The position numbers were made by a program, and so were the translations under genes. From positions 1-17,253 of the forward strand of contig CAYLZN010000095.1 of NCBI GenBank assembly GCA_964387935.1: a stretch of DNA of 17,253 bases, in the 5' to 3' direction. This document shows positions 1 to 7,625 of this stretch, piece after piece (position 1 is the first letter of the stretch; the number at the start of each line of letters is the position of its first letter). The stretch comes from CAYLZN01 sp964387935 (GTDB lineage: Bacteria > Acidobacteriota > Vicinamibacteria > Vicinamibacterales > JAFNAJ01). Under the pieces are notes generated by a model. That model worked only from the letters and a program-made list of their open reading frames with translations. It was not told the DNA's origin and ran no database searches.

Positions 1-1
1 C

Positions 2-274
2 AAGATCGACCACTACTTCGACACCGGCCCGGCGGTGTGTCACTGGAACATGGCGCGCCTGGCGTATCACTGGGACACGCCCTACTGGCGCCACACCCTC
101 GCCGACTGGAGCCGGTTCTGCGCCGAGGCCGGGTTCCTCATCCGGCGCCTGCACGAGCCTCGCCCAACCGCCGACCAGGTCCAGCGCAATCCGAACCTCG
201 ACGACTGCCGCAGATTGCCCTACTTCCTGATCTTCGACCTCGTCAAGGACGCCAGCGCCCGCCAGACGCCGTAA
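2..274 (+). CDS. SAM-dependent methyltransferase, C-terminal fragment (5' partial)
   Basis: The frame is open from base 2 to the TAA at 272-274, giving about 90 residues with no start inside the window, so the gene enters from the left edge. The sequence matches the C-terminal part of UbiE/Methyltransf_11-like class I methyltransferases. It has a tyrosine/histidine-rich stretch (DHYFDTGP, then ARLAYHWDTPYWRHTLADW), an 'AGFLIRRLHEPRP' strand-turn and a final 'RLPYFLIFDLVK' strand, which is how these enzymes close their Rossmann sheet. The SAM-binding motifs lie outside the window, so substrate and exact family cannot be judged. The internal ATG at 50 is not a start, because conserved-looking sequence continues upstream of it. 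It ends 137 nt before the sigma factor gene, with a repeat array between. Confidence 0.7.
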   Translation, partial: KIDHYFDTGPAVCHWNMARLAYHWDTPYWRHTLADWSRFCAEAGFLIRRLHEPRPTADQVQRNPNLDDCRRLPYFLIFDLVKDASARQTP

Positions 275-277
275 CCC

Positions 278-376
278 CGTGCGCCACCCTGCGCCGCCAT
301 GACCGTACGCCGTCGTGACCGTACGCCGCTCGTGACCGTACGCCGCCTTACGCCATACGCCGTACGCCGTACGCCC
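278..376. repeat. Low-complexity array of TACGCC/TGCGCC heptamers
   Basis: The gap between the methyltransferase and the sigma factor gene is mostly degenerate repeats. The 12-mer gaccgtacgccg occurs exactly at 301-312, 317-328 and 334-345. It is followed by four back-to-back heptamers of the form NTACGCC at 348-375. Two TGCGCC units lie at the left edge. Related TGCGCC arrays occur at 9611-9680 and 14648-14692. No coding function is apparent: one short ORF crosses it but has unnatural composition. Confidence 0.75.
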
Positions 377-411
377 TCTTTTCCCAACCACCCCCTTCCT
401 CCCTACGTCTC

Positions 412-1056
412 ATGACCGTGACCGTGGCCGAGTGGACCGGCGCGACCCGCGAGATGCCACCGGTGGCCGATGCCGACCTCGCCCAGGAGACGACCCGACT
501 CGCGGTTCACGCGCGGGCGGGGGATTCGGACGCCTTTGGCGCCCTCCTCGCTCTCCACGGGCGCGCCGCCAGGCGCGTGGCGCTCGCCGCGCTCGCGAGC
601 CCGGCCGAGGCCGACGACGCCGTGCAGGAGGCCTTCGTCGTCGCCTGGCGGAAGATCGCCGGGCTGGAGGACCCCGGAGCGTTCAAGGCCTGGTTGCTGC
701 AGATTACGTGGCGGAAAGCGCTCGACCGCCGCCGGTCGCTGACATCGATCTGGCGACGACTGCGCAGCGACGGACCAGAGGAGCACGCCCTGCTCGATCG
801 GGCCGCCGCGCCGGAGCCGGGACCGGAAGGGCGACTGCTCGCGCGGGAGCGTGACCGTGCCATCGCCCGATGCATCCGCTCGCTTCCGGGGCGGTTGCGC
901 GACCCCTTCCTGCTGGCCGCTGGCGGGGCCCATCGGTACGAGGAGATCGGCCTGTTGCTGGGACTGCCGGTGGGGACGGTGAAATGGCGCGTCTCGGAGG
1001 CGAGGCGGGTCATCCGCGAGAAGCTGACGCGACTTGGATTTGGGGACATCCCGTGA
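412..1056 (+). CDS. ECF-family RNA polymerase sigma factor
   Basis: A 214-aa protein of typical ECF size that would direct RNA polymerase to a small regulon. Region 2 spans roughly residues 35-105, with 'GDSDAFGALLALHGRAARRVALA', the 'EADDAVQEAFVVAWRK' core-binding helix and 'AFKAWLLQITWRKALDRRR' (-10 recognition). Region 4 lies at about 155-205 ('YEEIGLLLGLPVGTVKWRVSEARRVIREKL'), the helix-turn-helix that reads the -35. An acidic linker joins them. The ATG at 412 leaves a short extra N-terminus and has no clear Shine-Dalgarno, so a later start is possible. The stop overlaps the start of the next gene (GTGA), so the two are translationally coupled, as expected for a sigma/anti-sigma pair. Target promoters cannot be read from the window. 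Confidence 0.93.
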   Translation: MTVTVAEWTGATREMPPVADADLAQETTRLAVHARAGDSDAFGALLALHGRAARRVALAALASPAEADDAVQEAFVVAWRKIAGLEDPGAFKAWLLQITWRKALDRRRSLTSIWRRLRSDGPEEHALLDRAAAPEPGPEGRLLARERDRAIARCIRSLPGRLRDPFLLAAGGAHRYEEIGLLLGLPVGTVKWRVSEARRVIREKLTRLGFGDIP

Positions 1057-1574
1057 GAACGCTGGAGACACTGGACGATGCGATCGACCGCGTGGCCGCG
1101 GCGATGACCACGGTGCACGACGCCGCAGGGCGGACGATCGTCGTGGGCAAGGGAACGCCGGCCGTCGTCGTTCGTCGCGGCTGGCAGATCGCGGCGGCGG
1201 CCGGCATCGCGGTGGTGGTGCTCGGGGTGCTGATGTGGCCGCACGGAGGAATCGACGCGCCGCGCGTGGCGTCAGTCGTCGCCACGCCTGAACTGCTGGC
1301 CGCCCGGCCGCTGGCCCTGCTGAACCTGGCCGAGGCGTGGGTGCCGACTTCACCGACCCCTCTGCGCGCGTCCACGCGGGCTCAGCGCACGCTGCGCCGA
1401 TCGGGCCCGCCGACCCGGGCCGCGTTCGAACTGCCGGCGCTGCCAGGTCCGGCCGTGTTGCAGGTAGAACGCCTTGGAGGCCCCGAGCGCCTCGTCATCG
1501 TCGCCGCTGCTCCGGAACCGCTCATCCTGACCCAGTTGGAGATTCCCGGTCTCGACATGGACCGGAAGGAGTGA
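1053..1574 (+). CDS. Putative single-pass anti-sigma factor
   Basis: A 173-aa protein starting at a GTG that overlaps the sigma factor stop by 4 nt. An N-terminal cytoplasmic stretch of about 45 residues ('TLETLDDAIDRVAAAMTTV') precedes one hydrophobic segment, 'WQIAAAAGIAVVVLGVLMW' (about 48-66). The rest is a Pro/Ala/Arg-rich extracytoplasmic domain ending in 'LVIVAAAPEPLILTQLEIPGL'. Position, topology and coupling fit an ECF anti-sigma factor that holds the sigma factor at the membrane. No zinc-binding HxxxCxxC motif is visible, so it is not a classical ZAS-type protein. The function is therefore inferred from context and topology, not from a recognised domain. AAGGAG just before its stop serves the next gene. 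Confidence 0.7.
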   Translation: MRTLETLDDAIDRVAAAMTTVHDAAGRTIVVGKGTPAVVVRRGWQIAAAAGIAVVVLGVLMWPHGGIDAPRVASVVATPELLAARPLALLNLAEAWVPTSPTPLRASTRAQRTLRRSGPPTRAAFELPALPGPAVLQVERLGGPERLVIVAAAPEPLILTQLEIPGLDMDRKE

Positions 1575-1577
1575 CCC

Positions 1578-2195
1578 ATGTTCCGTCCGATCCCCGTGCT
1601 CGCGCTCATGACGTTCGCCACGATGGCTGCCGCCGCTCAGCCCGCTCCCGCGCCAGCCCCCGCGCCCGCGGCTCCCTCGGCGAGGGCCGTCCGGGCCACG
1701 CCACAGACGCCGGCGGTGGCGGCGACCGCGCCCACGCCGGGGACTCCTGCCGCACTGGCTGCTGCGGTCGCCTCGGTGCGCGAGAACGAGCCGCCTGGAA
1801 AGTCCGTCAACATCCAGGTCGAACTGACCATCTCGGACCAGATGGGCACCGAGGCGCCGGAGAAGAAAGTCGTCTCGTTCGCGGTGGCCGACGGGACCTA
1901 CGGGCGCGTGCGCGCGAGCGCGGCCGCGATCCTTGGTGGTGAAAGGGTCCCGCTCGATCTCAACGTGGACGCACGACCCCGCCTGCTCGCCGGCGATGCC
2001 ATCCGGCTCGAGCTCACGCTGCAGTACGTGCCGGCCGGTCCCAGCAAGGTCGATCCCAGCGTGCGGCCCACGAACCTGAATCAGAGCCTCACGGTGATCC
2101 TGCAGAACGGCAAGCCGATGACGATCTCGCGCGCCGTGGATCCCGCGAGCAACCGACGGGTCACGGTGGATGCGACCGCCACCGTGCAGCGGTGA
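1578..2195 (+). CDS. Small secreted protein of the sigma factor operon
   Basis: A 205-aa protein whose ATG lies 3 nt after the anti-sigma stop, with a good Shine-Dalgarno (aaggag). Residues 1-20 ('FRPIPVLALMTFATMAAAAQ') form a signal peptide with an Ala-Ala-Ala-Gln cleavage region. A Pro/Ala-rich linker of about 40 residues follows, then a beta-rich domain from about residue 75 ('KSVNIQVELTISDQMG', 'KKVVSFAVADGTYGRVRAS', 'IRLELTLQYVP', 'LNQSLTVILQNGKPMTISRAVD'). I do not recognise a named domain. The alternating beta strands resemble periplasmic proteins often encoded beside ECF sigma genes in Acidobacteria. It may be the regulon's sensor or an effector, but that is context only. It ends 9 nt from the convergent GH2 gene. 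Confidence 0.78.
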   Translation: MFRPIPVLALMTFATMAAAAQPAPAPAPAPAAPSARAVRATPQTPAVAATAPTPGTPAALAAAVASVRENEPPGKSVNIQVELTISDQMGTEAPEKKVVSFAVADGTYGRVRASAAAILGGERVPLDLNVDARPRLLAGDAIRLELTLQYVPAGPSKVDPSVRPTNLNQSLTVILQNGKPMTISRAVDPASNRRVTVDATATVQR

Positions 2196-2204
2196 CGTCC
2201 CCGC

Positions 2205-4049
<1,845 letters not shown>

Positions 4050-4051
4050 CG

Positions 4052-4945
4052 TCAGATCGGGAAGAGCCTGAGGAAGTTCCCCCCCATGATGCGTGCGATG
4101 TCGCGCGCATCGACGCCGAGCTCGCCGAGGATCGTCAGTTGTTCGGCGTAGACCGGGTGCTGCCATCCCCGTGGGAAGAAGGACGAATCCGTGCCGAAGA
4201 GGAGCCGCTCCGGACCGAGGACGGTGAGCGCCTGGGCGAAGACGTTGCGGAGCGTCAGCGCCGGGTCGTACCGAGTCCAGCCGTTGCTGCTCGAGGTGTC
4301 GACGTGGATGTTCGGACAGAGGTCCGCGATCATCAGGGTCTCGCGGAACAGCCCGGCGCCGAAGTGGGGGAGGAGAATCGGCAGCGTCGGGACACGCTGC
4401 GCCACCAGCTGCAGGTCGAGCGGGTTGCCGAACCGCGACTCGAACCGGCTCGGGAGTCCCAGCGTCTTCCGCACCCCCACCGACAGCGCCCCGCAGTGCA
4501 CGAACAACGCGGTGCCCGGCCGCGCCGCGAGGCGGTCGGCAATGGCCAGGACGCGCTCGTCGTACAACGGGTAGCGGTGCATGGCCGGAAAGAGGCAGAC
4601 CGTGCGCAGGCCTTGGTCGAGGGCCTGGTCGACGCGTGCGACCGCGTCGCCAGGGGTGGGATCGACCATGAAGAACCCCACGAAGCGGGCTGGATGTCGC
4701 CGGACCGCCGTGGCGACCGAGCCCTCGTCGCCCGGGATGCTCGCAATCAGTGCCGCACGGGTGACCCCATACCGATCCAGCTCCGCCAGCCAGCGGTCAG
4801 CCAGTTGCTCCGGGGGGCCTGGCGGCTCGAGCCCGATGCCCGACGTCATGGCGTCCACGTCGGGCGCTGCATCCCCACGCTGACGGCCGAGCGTCTCGAA
4901 GAACCGCTGGGAGAAGAAGTGACAGTGGGCGTCCGCGATGGTCAT
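4052..4945 (-). CDS. Amidohydrolase family 2 (ACMSD-like) metal-dependent hydrolase
   Basis: A 297-aa TIM-barrel hydrolase or decarboxylase. The N-terminal metal motif HxH is in 'ADAHCHFF' (His7 and His9). Further ligand-type positions are 'LFVHCGAL', 'LPHFGAG' and the C-terminal 'LLFGTDSSFFPRG' Asp, followed by the family's usual ending 'ARIMGGNFLRLF'. The overall pattern is that of amidohydrolase family 2 (PF04909). The family covers decarboxylases and lactone or amide hydrolases, so the substrate is unknown. The ATG at 4945 lies just after the zinc-ribbon stop (2 nt between), and its own stop is 2 nt before the GH2 start, so both junctions suggest translational coupling. The link to the secreted glycosidase could mean a shared catabolic role, but that is inference. 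Confidence 0.9.
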   Translation of the reverse strand: MTIADAHCHFFSQRFFETLGRQRGDAAPDVDAMTSGIGLEPPGPPEQLADRWLAELDRYGVTRAALIASIPGDEGSVATAVRRHPARFVGFFMVDPTPGDAVARVDQALDQGLRTVCLFPAMHRYPLYDERVLAIADRLAARPGTALFVHCGALSVGVRKTLGLPSRFESRFGNPLDLQLVAQRVPTLPILLPHFGAGLFRETLMIADLCPNIHVDTSSSNGWTRYDPALTLRNVFAQALTVLGPERLLFGTDSSFFPRGWQHPVYAEQLTILGELGVDARDIARIMGGNFLRLFPI

Positions 4946-4947
4946 GA

Positions 4948-5262
4948 TCACTCGTCCTCCGGCGCGTACCAGTCCTCGTGGAGCGCCCACGAGCCGCAGG
5001 GGATGCACGCGGTGTAGCGCCAGCGGTGATCACAACCCGGGCATCGGCCCTTGGTGTCGAACGTGTTCCACGACGTGCCGCAGCCGGGGGAGAAGTGCTC
5101 GGGTGCATCGGTCGAGACGCACTGCCAGCGGCTCGCCGGCGTGGGCTCCCAGCCGCAACTGGGGCAGCGAATCCGGATCCGCCGCACCGTCTCCCGGAAC
5201 TTCTCGATGATGTCCGCGTCGATTCCGGGACCGACCGGCTTTCGATCCAGCACGAGGGCCAT
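4948..5262 (-). CDS. Small double zinc-ribbon protein, function unknown
   Basis: A 104-aa protein beginning MALVLDRKPVGPG. It has a short helical N-terminus ('ADIIEKFRETVRRIRIR') and then eight cysteines: CPSC, WQC, GCG, RCPGC and CIPC, separated by conserved-looking aromatic residues ('GTSWNTFDTKGRCPGCDHRW', 'HEDWY'). The spacing fits two zinc sites made of paired Cys knuckles. This type of small zinc-ribbon protein is widespread as 'hypothetical', and I know no function for it. The ATG at 5262 is 8 nt after the nei stop; the frame is open further upstream, but that part overlaps nei and has arbitrary composition. Co-transcription with a DNA glycosylase may hint at nucleic-acid binding, but this is weak. 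Confidence 0.85.
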   Translation of the reverse strand: MALVLDRKPVGPGIDADIIEKFRETVRRIRIRCPSCGWEPTPASRWQCVSTDAPEHFSPGCGTSWNTFDTKGRCPGCDHRWRYTACIPCGSWALHEDWYAPEDE

Positions 5263-5270
5263 GGTTACTC

Positions 5271-6131
5271 TCACTCCCGTGGCGGGGCGGGGCGTGCCGC
5301 GGGCGCGGGTTGGCAGGCCTCGCACCAGTACGTCGTCCGCGCCTCCAGTCCCAGCTTGCACGAGGTGACGGGTGTTCCGCAACGGCGACACGCTGTGCCC
5401 TGCCTGCCGTAGACCCAGAGCCGCTCCTCCGGGTCGGACCGGTGCGTGGTGCGGCGAAGGCCGCGGTACGTGGTGAGGGCCGCATCCGCGCGGGAACCGG
5501 TGTTGGCCATCATCAGGGCGCGGGCGGTCCGCAGCGCCTGGCCCAGTCGCTCATCGTCGATCGCGCTGACGCGCGTGAGCGGGTGGAGGTGGGACACGAA
5601 CAAGACCTCGGACTTGTACACGTTGCCGATGCCGGCGAGGCGCCACTGGTCCAGCAGGGCGATCCCGATCGCGACGTCGGGCGGCAGCCGCAGGCGGCGC
5701 AGGGCTTCCACCTCGTCGAACGGGTCCGCGAGCAGGTCGGGCCCGAGTCGGCCCACCGCGCTGTCGCGTTCCAGCGTGCGGGACGTGTGGAAGGACGCGT
5801 CGTGGACGTCGAACGCCACGGCGTCGAACGCGTCGGTGCCGATCACGATACGCATCGCGACCTTCGGGCGCTGCCATCGTTCCCCCGGCCGGTAGAGGTG
5901 CCAGCTGCCGCTCATGCGCATGTGCGAGCGCAGGACGAGGTCGTCCGAGAAGGCGATGAGCAGGTGTTTGCCGGCCGATCGCACCCCGTCCACCGTCCGT
6001 CCGGTGACGGGTGAGTCCTCGTGAACGCGCGCCAGGTGCGGGAAGACGGTGTCGAACCGGGTGACCGTGCGCCCGGCCAGGGCCCGCTGCAGCGTCTGAG
6101 CCGTGCGGAAGATCGTGTCGCCCTCGGGCAC
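5271..6131 (-). CDS. nei: Fpg/Nei-family DNA glycosylase/AP lyase (endonuclease VIII, Nei2-like)
   Basis: A 286-aa base-excision repair enzyme that would remove oxidised bases and nick the abasic site. Translation must begin at the GTG at 6131, because the family's catalytic N-terminus Pro2-Glu3 follows directly ('PEGDTIFRTAQTLQRALAG'); Pro2 forms the Schiff base after Met removal. Lys55 ('SAGKHLL') is the conserved phosphate-contacting lysine. The helix-two-turn-helix lies around 150-185 ('LLDQWRLAGIGNVYKSEVLF'). A C-terminal Cys4 zinc finger is present ('CRRCGTPV' and 'YWCEACQ'). The 'PEGDT' form and length favour the Nei/Nei2 branch over MutM. It lies 7 nt after the stop of a 31-codon ORF and 8 nt before the zinc-ribbon gene. 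Confidence 0.95.
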   Translation of the reverse strand: MPEGDTIFRTAQTLQRALAGRTVTRFDTVFPHLARVHEDSPVTGRTVDGVRSAGKHLLIAFSDDLVLRSHMRMSGSWHLYRPGERWQRPKVAMRIVIGTDAFDAVAFDVHDASFHTSRTLERDSAVGRLGPDLLADPFDEVEALRRLRLPPDVAIGIALLDQWRLAGIGNVYKSEVLFVSHLHPLTRVSAIDDERLGQALRTARALMMANTGSRADAALTTYRGLRRTTHRSDPEERLWVYGRQGTACRRCGTPVTSCKLGLEARTTYWCEACQPAPAARPAPPRE

Positions 6132-6138
6132 GTCAACG

Positions 6139-6234
6139 CTACTCCCGCCACACGGTGACTGCGGTGGTGTAGATCGAGTCACCAAGCACCGCCCCGTCGT
6201 CGTTCGACGCCTTCGCCGCGACGTGGAAGATCAC
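6139..6234 (-). CDS. Short ORF (31 aa) upstream of nei, possibly leaderless
   Basis: A GTG at 6234 opens 31 codons to TAG at 6141-6139, just 7 nt before the nei GTG. The peptide ('VIFHVAAKASNDDGAVLG...' ending 'YTTAVTVWRE') has ordinary protein composition, unlike the Arg/Pro-rich noise of chance frames here. A TATACT -10 box (6246-6241) ends 6 nt before the GTG, so transcription would begin at or next to the start codon. It could be a true small protein, a leader peptide coupling translation into nei, or the C-terminal remnant of a larger gene. No homologue is recognised. Confidence 0.5.
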   Translation of the reverse strand: MIFHVAAKASNDDGAVLGDSIYTTAVTVWRE

Positions 6235-6240
6235 GAGCCG

Positions 6241-6246
6241 AGTATA
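6241..6246 (-). promoter_or_regulatory. Candidate -10 box (TATACT) for the nei operon
   Basis: On the minus strand TATACT is followed by six bases and the GTG of the short ORF. No convincing -35 hexamer lies 16-18 bp upstream. It sits between the ICMT-like gene stop (6257) and the start of the next unit, which is where a promoter would be expected. Confidence 0.45.
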
Positions 6247-6256
6247 GCGCCGGCGT

Positions 6257-6835
6257 TCAGGGACGGCGCGGGAGGTATCGCGGCACGCGGCGGCAGTAGT
6301 CCTCGTACTCGGCGCCGAACCGGTCCAGCAACTCGCGCTCCTCGAGCAGGACCACCACGTGAATCGCCGGAAAGCAGAGCAACCAGAGCACCCACGTTCC
6401 GGTGAAGTTGGCGATGGCGACGTACCCCAGCACGAAGAAGAGGAACTCCAGGTACCGTGGGTTGCGGGTGCGTGCGTACATGCCTCGGGTGAGGAGTTGG
6501 CCCCTCTCGCCGGACAATTCCGGCACGCCAATGAGGATGCGGTGCGTGAGCTGGCGACGCCGCTCGAGGGCGATGGCGGCCCCGACGGTGAAGGCGAGCA
6601 CGCCGAGCAGGACGAGGATGGGCTGCGTGCCGAGATCGCGGCCGAGCAGCCCAGCGCGATGCGCCCACAGCCAGAGGCCGAGCGCGCAGGCTGGCACGGC
6701 GAGTACAGCGTAGGTGGCGATCGGTCCGATGCGGCGCCACAGATGGGCGAAGGGGTGGATCACAGACCAGAGGCCGAGGCCGATCGGCACGCTGACCAGC
6801 ATCAGCACGGCGAGAACGTAGCGGATGCTGTCCAT
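6257..6835 (-). CDS. ICMT/PEMT-like membrane methyltransferase
   Basis: A 192-aa integral membrane protein with about four to five hydrophobic segments, at residues 4-24, 38-60, 70-90 and 130-165. The C-terminal half carries the signature of the isoprenylcysteine carboxyl methyltransferase / phospholipid methyltransferase superfamily. That signature is 'TRGMYARTRNPRYLEFLFF' (Arg-Asn-Pro-x-Tyr of the SAM site) and, after a hydrophobic pair, 'EERELLDRFGAEYEDYCRRVPRYLPR'. Bacterial members methylate diverse small or lipid substrates with SAM; the substrate here is unknown. It starts 21 nt after the Uma2 stop and probably shares its transcript. No clear Shine-Dalgarno is seen. Confidence 0.88.
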   Translation of the reverse strand: MDSIRYVLAVLMLVSVPIGLGLWSVIHPFAHLWRRIGPIATYAVLAVPACALGLWLWAHRAGLLGRDLGTQPILVLLGVLAFTVGAAIALERRRQLTHRILIGVPELSGERGQLLTRGMYARTRNPRYLEFLFFVLGYVAIANFTGTWVLWLLCFPAIHVVVLLEERELLDRFGAEYEDYCRRVPRYLPRRP

Positions 6836-6856
6836 GGGGTGGGACTGGGGAGGGCT

Positions 6857-7426
6857 TCAGTCCTCGACCCACAACGACCGCAGTTGAATCTCGACCTCCG
6901 CGAATGGTTGGAGTCGGACGACTTCAGCCTCGCCGTGAGTGCCGACGAGCGTCCAGCGCCCGCCCTCGAGCTGCAGGACCTCGAGGATGCGCGCGATCGG
7001 ATCGACAAGCCAGGCGTCGGCGACGCCCTCGCGCGCATAGACGTGCAGTTTCTTCAATCGATCGAGGCGCGCGGTTGACGGAGACAGGACCTCGCACAGC
7101 CAGTCGGGCGCGAGCGTGAAGTAGGCCTCCTCCGGCAATCGGGGAAGTCGTTCGCGCCGCCAGCCGGCGATGTCGGGCACGAGCACATCGGGACCCAGGT
7201 GCAGTTCGGGCTCGAAGAGAATCGTCCAGCCTCCGGGGCCGCCCCTCCCGCGCCCGAATGGCGGCTCGATCTCACCGTGAATGACGCCGGCAGCATGCGC
7301 ATGTCGCGGTGCCGGCCGCGGCGAGGTGTAGAGGTCGCCATCGACGATTTCAGCGACCAGGTGGTCAGGGACCCGAAGCAGATCCTCATAGGTGGCCGGA
7401 GGTTTCGTGCGGGAGGAATCCCCCAT
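6857..7426 (-). CDS. Uma2-family (DUF820) putative endonuclease
   Basis: A 189-aa protein with the Uma2 PD-(D/E)XK-like fold. N-terminal 'ATYEDLLRVPDHLVAEIVDGDLYTSPRP' is the usual opening. The metal-binding Asp is in 'LGPDVLVPDIAGW', and the Glu...Lys pair is in 'WLCEVLSPSTARLDRLKKLHVYAREGVADAWLVDP'. Members occur in many copies in cyanobacteria, Acidobacteria and Planctomycetes. Nuclease function is predicted but poorly tested, and partners are seldom known. I choose the ATG at 7426 (GDSSRTKPP) because a TATGCT box ends 7 nt upstream, which suggests leaderless translation; an in-frame ATG at 7438 overlaps that box. It is divergent from the ST7-like gene and upstream of the membrane methyltransferase. 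Confidence 0.88.
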   Translation of the reverse strand: MGDSSRTKPPATYEDLLRVPDHLVAEIVDGDLYTSPRPAPRHAHAAGVIHGEIEPPFGRGRGGPGGWTILFEPELHLGPDVLVPDIAGWRRERLPRLPEEAYFTLAPDWLCEVLSPSTARLDRLKKLHVYAREGVADAWLVDPIARILEVLQLEGGRWTLVGTHGEAEVVRLQPFAEVEIQLRSLWVED

Positions 7427-7433
7427 GGGCGCG

Positions 7434-7439
7434 AGCATA
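7434..7439 (-). promoter_or_regulatory. Candidate -10 box (TATGCT) for the Uma2 gene
   Basis: TATGCT on the minus strand ends 7 nt before the ATG at 7426, so the predicted start of transcription coincides with the start codon. There is no clear -35 hexamer. Confidence 0.35.
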
Positions 7440-7625
7440 GCATGCGGCCACGCAACCCTCGTGCCACGGGAACACGGGCGGTCCGCCGCCCGTCATCTCT
7501 GCGCGGCGCACGGCATCGGCTGCCCGCGTGGCAGTGACTGCGCGCGCGAGGCGGGCCGGGTTCGCAGAATCTGCGAGCGGGTGTGCCTGCCGTGTGGTAT
7601 CACTGACGCGGTCTTCGAGGCTGCC

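Noticed and set aside
278..376. CRISPR array
   Set aside because: The repeats are 7-17 bp with no unique spacers of constant length, and no cas genes are present.
403..1353. Minus-strand open frame (316 codons) opposite the sigma and anti-sigma genes
   Set aside because: Low-complexity Arg/Pro/Ser composition and antisense to a clear ECF sigma factor.
7392..7625. Upstream extension of the ST7-like frame
   Set aside because: It overlaps the divergent Uma2 start and promoter; the residues are Cys/Arg/His-rich noise, and a Shine-Dalgarno supports the GTG at 7626.
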